A DNA stretch of 64,000 nt from Phaeoceros laevis (Eukaryota; Anthocerotophyta; Anthocerotopsida; Notothyladales): assembly GCA_049999765.1 (NCBI GenBank), contig JBNGIQ010009180.1:1-64000 (forward strand). The letters run 5' to 3'. This document shows, piece after piece, positions 1 to 11,400 of the stretch (positions are counted from its first letter, which is position 1; each line of letters begins with the position of its first letter). A model generated the notes under the pieces. The model was given only the letters and a program-made list of their open reading frames with translations, was not told where the DNA came from and made no database searches. Position numbers and translations under genes: made by a program.

Positions 1-445
1 CATACACAACAAGCGCCTCTTGGCAGAGTCCTTGCTGTGCATACCCAGCAATCAGGGCATTCCATGTCACCACATTCTTTGTGTCCATGCTGTCAAAAAC
101 CTGGCGCGCATCTTCCAGCTCACCACATTTTCCATACATGTCCACCAGGCAGGTGCCCACCACTACATCATCCAGCAGACCATGTCAACCAGGCAGTTGC
201 CAACAAACAAGTTAGTAGGATTGCCACTGTGCAACACATCAGAGTGCACTTTTCTGCCAGATTCCAAGTCGGCGGCAAATGCACAAGCTTGAAGGGCAGC
301 TACAAAGACGTAATCATTCGCCTTCACTCCTGACCTACGCATCTCACGGTAGAGTTGTATGGCCACCTTCGTGTGCAGAGATAATGGAAAACCACATGAA
401 GACATCCGGTTTCCCTACCCTGTTGAACACATCCATGGCCTAGGG
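1..445 (-). pseudogene. PPR protein pseudogene, cut by the window edge
   Basis: Read on the minus strand, this stretch carries three consecutive pieces of pentatricopeptide repeats in different frames. The first (about 440-372) has a PDVFMWFSIISAH-like segment, the second (about 377-190) has AIQLYREMRRSG and KVHSDVLHSG, and the third (about 180-1) has VDMYGKCGELEDARQVF and VVTWNALIAGYAQQG. Joining them needs two frameshifts, and an in-frame stop follows the second piece. The motifs are typical of PLS-class organellar RNA-binding proteins. It could be a sequencing error in an active gene, but two breaks within 450 bp favour decay. The family is clear; the remainder lies outside the window. Confidence 0.7.
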
Positions 446-497
446 TAGCCTACCTCCACATCGCCATCGTCATCGTCCTCAAGGCGAGCGCCTGGCT

Positions 498-722
498 CGC
501 CATCACGATGAGATCCCAGAACTCATCGTGAGGGCGCAAAGCGAGTCAAGGGTATCCGGAGGTAGGCTACCGGAGGCCAGGGTGGGCGAAGCAGGGGTAT
601 CCAAAGGTTCATGCGCGCCCTCACGATGAGGTCTTGGCCTCATCGTGAGGGCGCAAAGCCAGTCAGGGGTATCCAGAGGTAGCCTACCGGAGGCCAGGAT
701 TGGCGAAGCAGGGGGGGGTATA
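498..722. repeat. Tandem duplication of a hairpin-bearing unit, about 117 bp
   Basis: Two copies of a GC-rich unit lie head to tail with a period of about 117 bp. Each begins with an inverted repeat built on CCTCACGATGAG and CTCATCGTGAGG. In copy 2 the arms (615-631 and 638-654) are perfect over 17 bp around a 6-base loop. In copy 1 (498-512 and 522-536) there is one mismatch. Each unit then contains a short palindrome related to GGTAGGCTACC. No coding sense is apparent. Confidence 0.75.
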
Positions 723-1090
723 GTCATAAAACCTAAGGTTTCAGATGTTGTGATGTCTATATTCAATACAAATACATTGTCTTCCTTATTATGGTTGCTA
801 ATATCACTGTTCAGTGCTCCCACAGTGATGACGCACAGCATTCGAGCCTGGGGTCGTGAATGAGAACCAACTGCTTTGAATGTCCAGAGCACTCGAATTT
901 GAGTCTTCCGGTTGGGACATGACCAAGTGCCCAATTGGCCTGATCATTGAGCTTAGCGGGCAGCAGCACGGTGTTGAGCTCCTCGTGGAGCAATGCTGGC
1001 TCTGTGTCTTCCTTCTTGGCCGCGGCTTCTGGTGCCCCGGAAGCTGCGTCAGGCTAAGAGCCAACTCGTCCCAGCTTCAAGGCGACCATC

Positions 1091-3913
1091 ATGACCCTAT
1101 CTCATCAATCGCGTCCAGACGCTTTAACGAGAGAAGTTCTCCTACGAGGTTCGCTGAGCAGCTGTTGCCGCGGTAATCTGCGCAACAAGAAGCTTGTGGG
1201 AGCCGTGCAGGCTAGGCTTGTGCTGCTATCAGAGTCCACCGTGCAGCAGGACAAGCAGAGGGGTGTGTTGGGGCACGCTGTAAGGGCAGGGGTTTCCCAA
1301 GAGCAACAAATCTATGACGAGAGGCAACAACGCGGAGGCAAACCCAGCTCTTACACATTTATAGCTGCATTGAAGGCATGCAGTGGTGTGCAGAACCTGG
1401 GAAAGGCTAGGAGGATTCATGCTGAGGTGGTTGAAAATGGGTTGGAGTCAGTGGTATACGTCGCAAACGTCTTGGTGGATGTGTATGCGAAATGTGGGAG
1501 CTTGGTGGATGCCAGGGCCGTCTTTGAAAACATGCGTCATCGGACTGTGGTGTCCTGGAATACCATCATCTCAGGATATGCCCAGGTGAAAGAGGTGGAT
1601 GAGGTTCTGCATTTGTACAGACGGATGCAACAGGAAGGTGTAGCTCCTAATGACCGGACATTTGTCGGTATACTAAAGGCTTGCAGTAGGCTAGCTGCAT
1701 CACAAGAAGGGAGTAAAGGTCATGGGGAGGTTTTGAAAACACAGTGGCTGGAACGTGTCAGAGCCATCCACTTAGATGTAGTAAAGAGTGGGTTTGAGTC
1801 GGATAGCTTCGTGGGAAACATACTGCTGGATGTATATATCAAATGTGGGAGCCTCGTAAATGCCAGGCGTGTTTTTGAAAATATGCCTCGTCGGGATGTG
1901 GTGTCTTGGACTGCCATCATCTTAGGCTACGCACAGATGGATGAGGCTGAACAGGCTTTGCAATTATTTACACTTATGGAACAGGAAGGCTTAGCACCCA
2001 ATGACAGAACATTCGTTGCTGCACTCAAAGCCTGCAGTAGCATGGCAGCATTTGAAGCAAGCAGTCACGCTGATGGGACACTTCCGAAACGAAGATGCCT
2101 GGATCAGATCAGAGACATCCACTTACGAGCACTGAAGAGTGGCTTTGCCTCGGATGTATTTGTGGCAACTATGTTGGTGGATGCATATTCAAAATGTGGA
2201 AGCCTGGCTGATGCTAGGTCTATCTTTGAGAAGATGGCTCACCGTAACGTAGTGTCCTGGACTGCCTTGATTTTAGGTTATGCCCAGATGGAAGAGGGTG
2301 AGGAGGCTCTGCACCTGTACACAAGGATGAAACACGAAGGTGTAGTACCTAATGACCGAACATTTGTTGCAGCACTCAGGGCATGCAGTAGCCTGGCAGC
2401 CTTAGAAGAGGGCGAGGAATCTGATGGGAAAATACAAAAAAGGCAATGTCTGGAGCAAGTCAGAGCCATCCACTCGGAAGCAGTAAATGGTGGCTGCGAG
2501 TCAGATGTGTTTCTTGGGAACATGCTGGTCGATGTCTACTCAAGATGTGGGAGCCTGGTCGATGCTAGGTGTGTCTTTCAGACGATGCCTCATCGTGATG
2601 TGGTTTCCTGGAATGCCATGATCTTTGGTTATGCTCAGATGGAAGAGGGTGAGGAAGCCCTGAAACTGTATGCACAGATGCAAAGGGAAGGTTTCAGACC
2701 AAATGACCGTACACTTGTAGCTGCATTGAAGGCTTGCAGTGGCCTAGCTGCACTCAAAGAGGTGAGTATTGTCGGCAGGCAGAGTATAAATGAGAGGTTC
2801 GTGGACCAAGTTAGAGCCATTCACTGTGATTTGTTGAAGAGTGAGTCCAAGTCGGATGTATTTGTAGAAAACATGCTGGTAGATGTGTATGCAAAATGTG
2901 GAAGCCTTGGGGATGCTAGGTTTGTCTTTGAAAAGATGCGTTATCGTGATGTGGTTTCCTGGAACACAATGATCTTAGTCTGTGCCCAGATGGAAGGGGG
3001 TGAAGAGGCTTTGCAATTGTATGCACGGATGCAGCAGGAGGGTGTCGCACCCGACTACCGCACATTTATTGGTGCCCTTAAGGCTTGCAGTAGTGTGACA
3101 GGTTTGGACAAAGGGAAGGAAATTCATGCTGCAATCTTGAAAAATGGGATCGACATCACAGACTTATTTTTGGCAAACACGCTTATCGACATGTATGGTA
3201 AGTGTGGGAGCATGGTTCATGCCCAGCAGGTATTTGATGCATTGCCCATGAAAGACATTGTTACATGGAATACACTTATCGCAGGATATGCTCGTCAAGG
3301 AGACAGTGAGCTCGTGTTTGAATCGTTTGACAGAATCAGGCAGGCGGGCATACAGCCAGACACTGTCACATTTCTTAGTGTCCTCACTGTATGCAGCCAT
3401 GTGGGTCTAGTGGACAAAGGCCAAGAGTATTTCACGGCTATGTCCAGAGACATCGGCATCTCTCCAACCATTGAGCACTACACATGTATGATAGACCTTC
3501 TCGGCCGTGCAGGCCAATTGGACAAGGCGATGGCTCTGGCTACCACTATGCCTTTCCAACCCGACGCTGCGGTGTGGGAAACTCTGCTGGGTGCTAGTCA
3601 AAAGTGGAGCAATGTGGATGTTGGAAAACAGGCATTTGAATCCGCGCTGCGTTTGGAGAAAAACAATGCCACAGCATATGTCTTGATGTCTAACATTTAT
3701 GCAGCTGCCCATATGTGGGACGAGGCGAAGGAGATGCAGGCACAGAGAGTAAAAACAGGATCAGTGAAGCAGCCAGGACAGACCTGGTGGACTGACATTG
3801 CTGGAGGAGTATACTCTTTCTTGGTGAGGGATACGGAACACTCTGACAACCACAAGTCACAAGCAGATCATCTGCAAGTGCTGGAAGTGTGTTCACCAGA
3901 GCCCGAACAATGA
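1091..3913 (+). CDS. PLS-class pentatricopeptide repeat protein ending in E-type motifs
   Basis: Single-exon ORF of 940 residues from the first ATG. From about residue 85 it is built of six long PPR cycles of the P-L-S kind, recognisable by recurring FVAALKACS, DVYAKCGSL and RDVVSWNAMI-like motifs. Next come a final LSVLTVCSH block and an E-domain (YVLMSNIYAAAHMWDEAKEMQ). The end (PGQTWWTDIAGGVYSFLVRD) resembles an E+ segment and stops before a DYW deaminase. Such proteins bind organellar transcripts and specify C-to-U editing or processing sites in plastids or mitochondria. Cycles 2 to 5 carry an extra segment of about 20 residues before the RAIH motif, which suggests they arose by duplicating one modified unit. 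No clear transit peptide is visible in the first 80 residues, so an upstream exon is possible. Target unknown. Confidence 0.88.
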   Translation: MTLSHQSRPDALTREVLLRGSLSSCCRGNLRNKKLVGAVQARLVLLSESTVQQDKQRGVLGHAVRAGVSQEQQIYDERQQRGGKPSSYTFIAALKACSGVQNLGKARRIHAEVVENGLESVVYVANVLVDVYAKCGSLVDARAVFENMRHRTVVSWNTIISGYAQVKEVDEVLHLYRRMQQEGVAPNDRTFVGILKACSRLAASQEGSKGHGEVLKTQWLERVRAIHLDVVKSGFESDSFVGNILLDVYIKCGSLVNARRVFENMPRRDVVSWTAIILGYAQMDEAEQALQLFTLMEQEGLAPNDRTFVAALKACSSMAAFEASSHADGTLPKRRCLDQIRDIHLRALKSGFASDVFVATMLVDAYSKCGSLADARSIFEKMAHRNVVSWTALILGYAQMEEGEEALHLYTRMKHEGVVPNDRTFVAALRACSSLAALEEGEESDGKIQKRQCLEQVRAIHSEAVNGGCESDVFLGNMLVDVYSRCGSLVDARCVFQTMPHRDVVSWNAMIFGYAQMEEGEEALKLYAQMQREGFRPNDRTLVAALKACSGLAALKEVSIVGRQSINERFVDQVRAIHCDLLKSESKSDVFVENMLVDVYAKCGSLGDARFVFEKMRYRDVVSWNTMILVCAQMEGGEEALQLYARMQQEGVAPDYRTFIGALKACSSVTGLDKGKEIHAAILKNGIDITDLFLANTLIDMYGKCGSMVHAQQVFDALPMKDIVTWNTLIAGYARQGDSELVFESFDRIRQAGIQPDTVTFLSVLTVCSHVGLVDKGQEYFTAMSRDIGISPTIEHYTCMIDLLGRAGQLDKAMALATTMPFQPDAAVWETLLGASQKWSNVDVGKQAFESALRLEKNNATAYVLMSNIYAAAHMWDEAKEMQAQRVKTGSVKQPGQTWWTDIAGGVYSFLVRDTEHSDNHKSQADHLQVLEVCSPEPEQ

Positions 3914-4352
3914 CTGTCAAGTTGTTTGACTCAAACATCCCTGTTGCAAAAGATTGTAGTATAGCATATCGTCATGTGCAGAAACCTTCACCAAGGAATG
4001 TGAGTCTGCTGTAAATATGTACCACTGTAGAATCAGATATATTAAAGGAAATGTACACCATTAGAAGGACACTGAACCCATTGTTGTAGCATGCCAGGAG
4101 TATGTAGCATAATTGATTATGTCCGACCGTTTGGTTTGGTATGATACACCTGAAGTGCGAAGGTAATCTGACGAACAAAGTCCAGTTATGGTGGTTTTTT
4201 CGCGCAAGACAGAACGGCATAAACAGGAAGACTTCCTCACATTTTGGCGTATCACGCATGGGCCGAGGAATGTGGTATGATTTATTTCTTCATACATTTG
4301 CCGTCTGCCTGGTGCTACCACTCCAAAATAATACCGAAGTCCGATATACACG
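3914..4352. other. Convergent 3' flank between PPR gene and VTI1
   Basis: No gene is visible. This AT-richer stretch must hold the 3' UTRs of the PPR gene (+) and of VTI1 (-), whose stops face each other. The short ORFs have no recognisable similarity. Confidence 0.5.
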
Positions 4353-5457
4353 TCAGTGACGTTTCAACTTGTAGTATAGTATAACCAGTATGGCAAAGAT
4401 GAGGACAGTAATAATTCCCCACATCGTAAGCTGGTTTCGATTCATCTTTCTTCCCATGGAGTTGAGAAGTTTTCTGCTGGTCCCTATATCATCGTCCACT
4501 GCATGCAGCTGTGAGCACAACAGCAGCTAGGTTATACAAAACCAGAAATACCCATGAAAAGGTTTTCTGCGTAGCAGGCCACCATGTACAAGCAAAACAA
4601 CGTGACAACGCTTGGCCGTGATCAAAACTATTAAGCCCATCGGCAATTGACAAATCTAATGCATTACCGTGTCTTGTGCATGCAGCAGTGTTTGCCGCTG
4701 AGAATGAAGATCTTGCAGGATAGAGACGCCAAGTTGTTCAGTTTCCAACAATGTTCTCTTGCTCTCCTTTACTCGTTCCGTTGACTGGTTTAACTTGTCT
4801 GTTGCTACTAGCAACCTAGTTCTCTGATCAGCTGTTGTCTGCAGCACGAATATTGACGCTTTACCAACAATACCCAAATATCTTATCAACAAGGGCTGCA
4901 CAAGGATGAACAGACCATACCGCCAGTATCCGTTGACCAGATTCCAGAAGATCATCCCTTGTGGAGATGGAGTCATTTGCAGCGAACTTTTTAACATCCC
5001 TTCTCAAACTGTTCAAATCTGATCTGTATTCCCTCAATTTCGCAAGTAGCTGTACTTTCTGCGTAGGCGGTAAGCTCCGAGCCTCCAAGTCCATTTTCCG
5101 TATCTGCAGTTGCCAAAGACATTTTAGGGCAGCTCTTGTGAACAACGATCAAGAGCGAGGAACTAATTGAACGCAACTTCAAATACCAGAGACTCTGCAT
5201 CTTCCAATCCATTGTTCAGCTCTTGAAGCTTCTGCTTCTTCAGTTCTGCAAATTTGTTGGCCACATGACAAGCAATATAGTAAGGGGACCAACACGGCTC
5301 ATTTCCGATGTCTCCTGTGCAGATTAAACCATATCCCCCCACGCCGTAGCAAGGCAAACATACCGCCTTGAGCGGCCCCGAGTTGCGAGCATTTCCTCGC
5401 AAGAGTGGTGGAAAGCTCGCAATACTGCCTCTCGTAACCATCGAAAGTCTCAGTCAT
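4353..5457 (-). CDS. VTI1: VTI1-type Qb-SNARE (vesicle transport v-SNARE)
   Basis: Five exons join in phase to 220 residues, close to Arabidopsis VTI11 (about 221): 5364-5457, 5187-5245, 4921-5103, 4668-4838 and 4353-4508. The protein starts MTETFDGYERQYCELS, carries IRKMDLEARSLPP in the N-terminal three-helix region, then the SNARE motif (VSILQDLHSQRQTL), and ends with one C-terminal membrane anchor (MWGIITVLIFAILVILYY). It forms SNARE complexes in traffic between trans-Golgi network, prevacuolar compartment and vacuole. The ATG at 5457 is chosen because FDGYERQYCEL is the conserved family start; an in-frame upstream ATG would add unlike sequence. The end of exon 3 rests on length agreement with the family and is slightly less certain. 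It diverges from the BTB gene. Confidence 0.93.
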
Positions 5458-6213
5458 GGCTGATGGCAGATGGCTAATATGTCTCAAACACCCCTGCGTT
5501 TGATGAGGTTTGTCTGGCTCGATACACAACGTGAAACAGCTAGAAGTTTGTCAAGCCGCTCTCCAACCTGTCACACCATCTCCTCATCAAGGACTACGGC
5601 AGAAAACCGAAGCCCGGGACCTGCCGATCAAGCCCTTCCCTCCACACGTGAAACAGCTGAGCTGGGTCAAATGACGGGGGCCAGAATCAAACTAATGACA
5701 TGGAATTAGCCAATGCCTCCTCTACAGTCTCGGCCCTGAATCAAAGCCAGAGAGCTCTGCTGGCAAGGGCGACGGAAAACGTCGACGGCCACACGGCTTG
5801 AAGGAATAGCGCGCACGCAGCATTGCGCCACGTGACGAGCCTATAGTAACCCTCAACCGTGGCCAGTTGCGTGGACCGCCGGTCGCAGGTAACCAGTCTA
5901 CTTCACCCGCTTAAGCATGACGAATGCGACCTTGGCCCTTATGAAAGCTGACGTGAGAGTTTGTGGAGACGAGCTCAGAGCACATTCCATGTCTCACTCA
6001 TTCTGCAAGAACTCCGTTTCAGTCTGCTCTTCACGTTTGTACATGAGCGGTCCCAGAAGCAGAACCTTGACGGCATCTTTGGACTCCCTGGCTTACCAGT
6101 GAACCTGGTTTGCTGCGTGACAACTCAATTGTTTACCTTGTCTCCAGTAACGAGCTGTCTCTGATAGCTCTTATTACCAAGCGGGATAGCCGTGGAGCCT
6201 CAACGCTGTGACA
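5458..6213. other. Intergenic region between divergent VTI1 and BTB genes
   Basis: About 750 bp separate the two start codons, so both promoters must lie here. A CACGTG G-box core followed by AC is present at 5829-5834. No further gene is recognisable. Confidence 0.45.
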
Positions 6214-7865
6214 ATGTCTGCCAAAAAATCGAGCCAGAAGACTATGCCGAAGAGTATCAGCTTCAACATGCGGAAGAGCTCAGACCTAATCATAAGACTC
6301 TACCCTTCAGACACAAGCACGAGCACCCTGTGGAAGTGCAGCGATAGCAGCATGGTGCCTGCTACACAGGCCTCCTTACTAGACGTCCAGAGCGCTGGCA
6401 CCAGTGGGATGTCTAAGTACAATGAGAGAGGGGGATTTGAATTCCATGCGGAGACAACGCCACTACTGGAGCTTGAGGTGCACTCTCATATACTCACAGA
6501 GCAGTCGGAGTTCTTCGAGAAGCAGCTGTCCGGAAGGTGGTTGAACAATGGCACGGTGGACGACTGCTTGGCAAACCAGTCAGGGGCTAGATCCAGGGGT
6601 CCTTTCGGTTTGAGGTGAGAGGTTTGGTTTTCGTCCCTGCTTGCTCCTGTAGGTCTGCTTCACATAAGTGGATTTAGTTGTTGCACCAAGTTCAGGTGTG
6701 GAGGGGTTCTGTTCTAAAGAGATGATTTTACAATGTCAGCTGTCTTGACAACATCGATGTTTCGACATATGAGAGATGTTTCAAGCTGATGTATCAAGCA
6801 CATTACGAGCGATCAACAACCTTGTTGCAGGCGAGATTCCGTGATGTGGTAGAAGGCTTGCAGGTGCTGGAGCTGTCTGTATTCTTTCTCTTTCGTTCAG
6901 GCGTCGATGCCGCATTATTTTTCCTCCAGGCAGTTCCATGGACTCGTGACGAGAAAGACTCGGTCATTCATTTGCTGGTGTCACTTGATCTTTCGTCACT
7001 GGCTGTTACTCTCCTGAACGACCTGTGGGCACGAGTGAATGGTCTGGATGACTTATTTCCGTGCAACAACCCTCACATCAGGGCGCTTGTGCTTGAAGAG
7101 TGGGAGAAAGTCTTTGTGGAATGGAAGCAGAGGCTGCAAAACACATGTTTTCTCCAGCGGAGCCACTCACCTCCAAGTGGGAGCCAACTTCCTTCACCTG
7201 ATGAAACACGAGCCTTCTGCAACAGATCCATCTGGCTCTTTGAAAAAACGATTGATCTCCGCGTGGGTCACAAGGCCATCCAGTTCATGACAATCGACAA
7301 ACTAGATCTTTCTGCTTTTTTGGTTTCCAACCTCTTCCAGCGCTGGCCAGGGACATCCCAGAGCCTCCAATTACGTGCCTCCTCGGTTGTCCTATCTTTT
7401 TACATCGTCCTACTTCGGCTGCTGGAAGCTTTGGAGCGAGGGGAGTTGCTATGTGATTGCGACACTCGTTGTGGGTTTGTGTGCAAGTGGTTTCCAGTCA
7501 TTGCCCACACCTTCGACAAGAGAGTGTCTTGTTCATCAGAAGATAGAAACCATTTTGGGAAGCCTACTGTCTGCCAGGTCCAGATATATGTCAACAGCAA
7601 TCGTCTCTTTCCCGAGTCTGCAAAGGCAAGACATGTGGACAATCTGGTCAATTGTGAAGTGGACCCAAAGCAGGCTATCACACAGGCTCTGGAAGCAGTC
7701 ATAAGGAGCCTTCGGCCCCTCGATCAGCAAAAAATCCTGAGTCTGTGGATACAATCTGACATACTGCTCAGTAACAGGTCGGCGCCCATACTAGATCTGG
7801 AGGGAAGCTTCAAAGACTTCTGTGAGAGCACAAATCAGTGCCCTTCTTCATCAGCTATGTCTTAA
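6214..7865 (+). CDS. BTB/POZ domain protein (At3g50780/At3g05675-like)
   Basis: Two exons, 6214-6614 and 6740-7865, join in phase 2 through an AG/GTGAGA donor and a CAG acceptor to 508 residues. Residues 25-130 form a degenerate BTB/POZ fold (SSDLIIRLYPS, then LEVHSHILTEQSEFFEKQLSGRW). After the intron comes the family-specific block with SGVDAALFFLQAVPWT, followed by a long helical C-terminal region (KAIQFMTIDKLDLS). Plant proteins of this type are proposed substrate adaptors of CUL3 ubiquitin ligases; the substrate is unknown. The ATG at 6214 is the first in frame. A GTG two codons upstream is not a plausible start. Its 3' end converges on MLH1. Confidence 0.85.
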
Positions 7866-8442
7866 GTGACTATCGACAGAAATCAGCAACGGATGTGCAA
7901 ACTTCCACTCGTCCAGCTTGAGTGCAGGACCGAGCTCACTCATGGTAGCTGCACCCTCGGCATAAGCTGCGGGTCTTGGGAGATCATCTGGTGTGCAGCA
8001 AAACTTGTTGCGTCTAGTGCAGAGGACCAGTCCAGGTATAGAATAAAGGTTATCCTGCTGTGTGTGGTTCGTGAAGGCTGCGGTAAGAACTTCCGGCTCG
8101 GAGCTACTCCATCTTGCGACTTACATTTTCCAGCTGCGGGCTGAGAAATTTACAAGCTGCTGCTTCCAGTGAACGTACCCATGAGTTGGACCTGGACAAC
8201 CAATAGATGAGAAGGGCATAATGGCAACTGCCACACCCTTTCTCAGCTGAAACCTCCCGACCCACCAACTATTGCACTCCTGCAAAATGTTGTTCAATTG
8301 GTTACAGGGAACATCTTGATATTTCAAAATTCCAACAACACTGTCATCGTAAAAGCAAGCTGCAAAGTCGCAATATATCCTCGGTACCTCATCCCTGCTC
8401 TCAATTGCGACTGAATGTGGCTCCTGGCTGATAACGATTCTC
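7866..8442. other. Convergent 3' flank between BTB gene and MLH1
   Basis: No gene is seen. A minus-strand reading frame of 118 codons over 8121-8477 overlaps the true last exon of MLH1 in another frame and shows no family resemblance. Confidence 0.5.
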
Positions 8443-11400
8443 CTAGCACCTCTCAAATATTTTATACAGGTTTTCAAGGCAAGCCACCTGTGCCCAGTGG
8501 AATTACATTACATTACTCCTTACGACACCTCAAAACACCTCACCGAAAGCCGACAATGGCCGCCTGCAACCCAAATGTACCGACACCACTAACCTGGATA
8601 GCTGTTCCATCATCAGCCATTTGTGCTGGTGGTTTTAGAAATAATTTCATTGCAGGAAACAAGATATGTTGAATGTTCCAGCTTCTTTGAGCCCATGCTT
8701 TCTCCGCTTCTTGGACCAACTCGGCAATCTCTTCTTGAAACTGGTCTGCATTTCAAGAGTTCAAGTGCATAAACCACAGTTGTGGGTATCCTTGCTTTGA
8801 ACTTGAACTCAATAATACGGTTGAATCTTAAGGTGCTCAAGTAAACGACATTCAGAAACCACAAGTGTGCTTACCTGATCCAAGCTGGTCATCACTACCT
8901 TTTGACTCCTTCAAACGCCTGAAGGACTCCACCATATGGCTGAACTTAGATTCATGGTCCGACGGATGGGGTAAAACAGGTGGGTACATGGCATAGAAGT
9001 CAGCAATGGCAGCTGCAAAAGACTCGAAACACTCCTTCTCATGATCCCAGTCGACCTGCCAACAAGCAGAAGAAGCTTATTGTGGGAGTACACAACAGTC
9101 GTAAAATCTGATAAAACAAACCGATGCATTTCCAAGGAGCAGCTGAAACATAACCTCTGGTCAATTAGTAGATTTTACTCACACTGTTACCAAGCGACAG
9201 GATGAACTGGGGAAGACGGTCCATATCTGGAGAGTACTGATCTAAGACCGTTGGCAACGAACACAGATTGCCATCACGATCAATCTCAAGAGCGAAGTAC
9301 TCCAGCAGCATTTTAGCTTTACATGTCAGAAGGTTGGCGTTCAGCTGCAAAATATCCAGGTTATTTTCAGAACTACAAAGGCTGACGCGTGCTGCAGGCC
9401 TGTTTGTGAAATGCCATATAATGTAGCACACGACAAAACATTGAACGTACCTTTGCAATCTGATCTTTTGGACCATCAGATTCATCCCAGCGACCATCGT
9501 GCTCCTCCTCATCCAAGGCAAGCTTTATAAGATCCACCAAAGGGGCAGGGTTGCTCAGGCGTGTCGCATTGAAATGACCAAACCTCCGGATAACTTGCTG
9601 GTACATAGTCTCCTTGCTAAGGTCAAACAACAAAAGATCAAGCTTGTGACTTTGCAGTCAAATGTTAAGTGCTGTGACTGTGATCTCACTAAGCAAGAGT
9701 CACCTTACACACACCTCAGGCTGACTACATTCAGGAGATAAAGTCGGGTTTTATATTGTGCCAAAGCCAAGACTTCGTCAGCCATGCCCACAAATGTACA
9801 GTGCTTGACAATATCCAAAAGCCCTGGGAAGTTCAGAAAAACAGAATTAAGTCTCATCCTGAGTACTTTAAAGCTGCAATATTAGAACAAGATGCAATGT
9901 AGAAAAAGTCTTTTGGATGTTGTGCAACATATGACACACAATAAGGCACAAGACAACTATAGTACCTCCATGTGTTTGCTGATCAATTGAGGCCAAAAGC
10001 TCTTGAACGCTGGTCAGCTCAGCACTCTCTTTCGGATTTCGCCGTTGCCGCACTGCTTTCCTGACATAGTTCAGGACAAAAGCTTATAGGAACCACAAAT
10101 TCTACTGCAGAGTGCCCAAAGCTTGCTCTTATGGAAGGAATACATCAAAAGTGAGCAGAACTGGACAACATCCTTCATACCCACCTGATTGCAACTAGAC
10201 TTTCCTCGTCAACTCCAGTTTCTGCTGGCTTCTGCTGATGTAAGAATGCATGCAATCTGCCAGCTGGATTCAAATCATCTGTTCTAACAAGCTTGTTCAC
10301 AGGACCTTTGTTGTTGAGGGCTTTGTGACTTGTCAGTTTTGAAATGCTGGTACCTGGTGAAGAAAATCTAAATTACATGGTATGTGGAAGGCCAGCAACT
10401 ATTATGACAAGGCAGCATAATCAGGAAATTTCTTTACACCTTGAACAGGAGAAGGGGTCTTTTCTTCCTCAGCAGCTGGTACCGTGCATGAACCTGGGAG
10501 CACTGTCTGTGCAGCCTACATTGTCAGGACACCAAGAACAAACAGAAGAACGTGAAATCCAACACCATGACTCCACAGCTGCATTAGAAATTTTACCTGG
10601 GTTAGGAAAGTTCTAGATGTGTTTGAATCCATCAATCGGTCTTCCACCACTTTTTGAATGCTCTCAATGACACGCTCTTGATTCAGAAAGCTAACCTGCA
10701 CTCTGAGTAAGATATACCGTTCCTCACAAAATCACTCTCCAAATAACTATGCATGCAGAGAAGCTGAGTGCTTTGCTCACTTCTCGCTTGGTTGGATGGA
10801 CATTTACGTCCACATGCTCGGAAGGCAGGGTGATTGCCATGTAGATGAAGGGCTTTGACGCCTTCGGTAGTATGGCCGCGTACACTACTTCAATGGCTTT
10901 CTTCAAAGGAGCACACTCCACCAGCCGATCTGAACAGGTTCTCTCATCAGCCAGCCCCCTTCACACTTTCACCTTGCACAAGTCGAGACATGACGGACCA
11001 GCAACAACCCCAGTCCCCTTACCATTGATGAAGAGAACCATTATGCTTTTTTTGGCACTGTAATTGGCACTTGACACAAAGCCTTCCATCTGAAAAAGCT
11101 TGTGACATGACTCATGCTCCTCGGCAGCAACCGGTATCAGCTGCTTGGCAACTGATGGTCCATATACATCACGAATGGCATCCACCCTCGACCCATTACC
11201 CAGTGTGTTCACGTCTCCTCTTCTTTCTCCATACTGTTTACAAAGTCCAGAGGCACACATAATTGCTGTACATGTTTATCCACTAGAACAAGAAGGGACG
11301 GACAGACTGAGAGGATGAGCATGAAAACCACACCTACTGGCTACATTGCACCAACCTTCTTGCAAGAGAAAGTGACATTAATCTTCTGTACAGCATACCG

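Noticed and set aside
8121-8477. Minus-strand open frame of 118 codons at the MLH1 3' end
   Set aside because: The true last exon (8443-8487) uses a different frame and ends with the invariant FERC.
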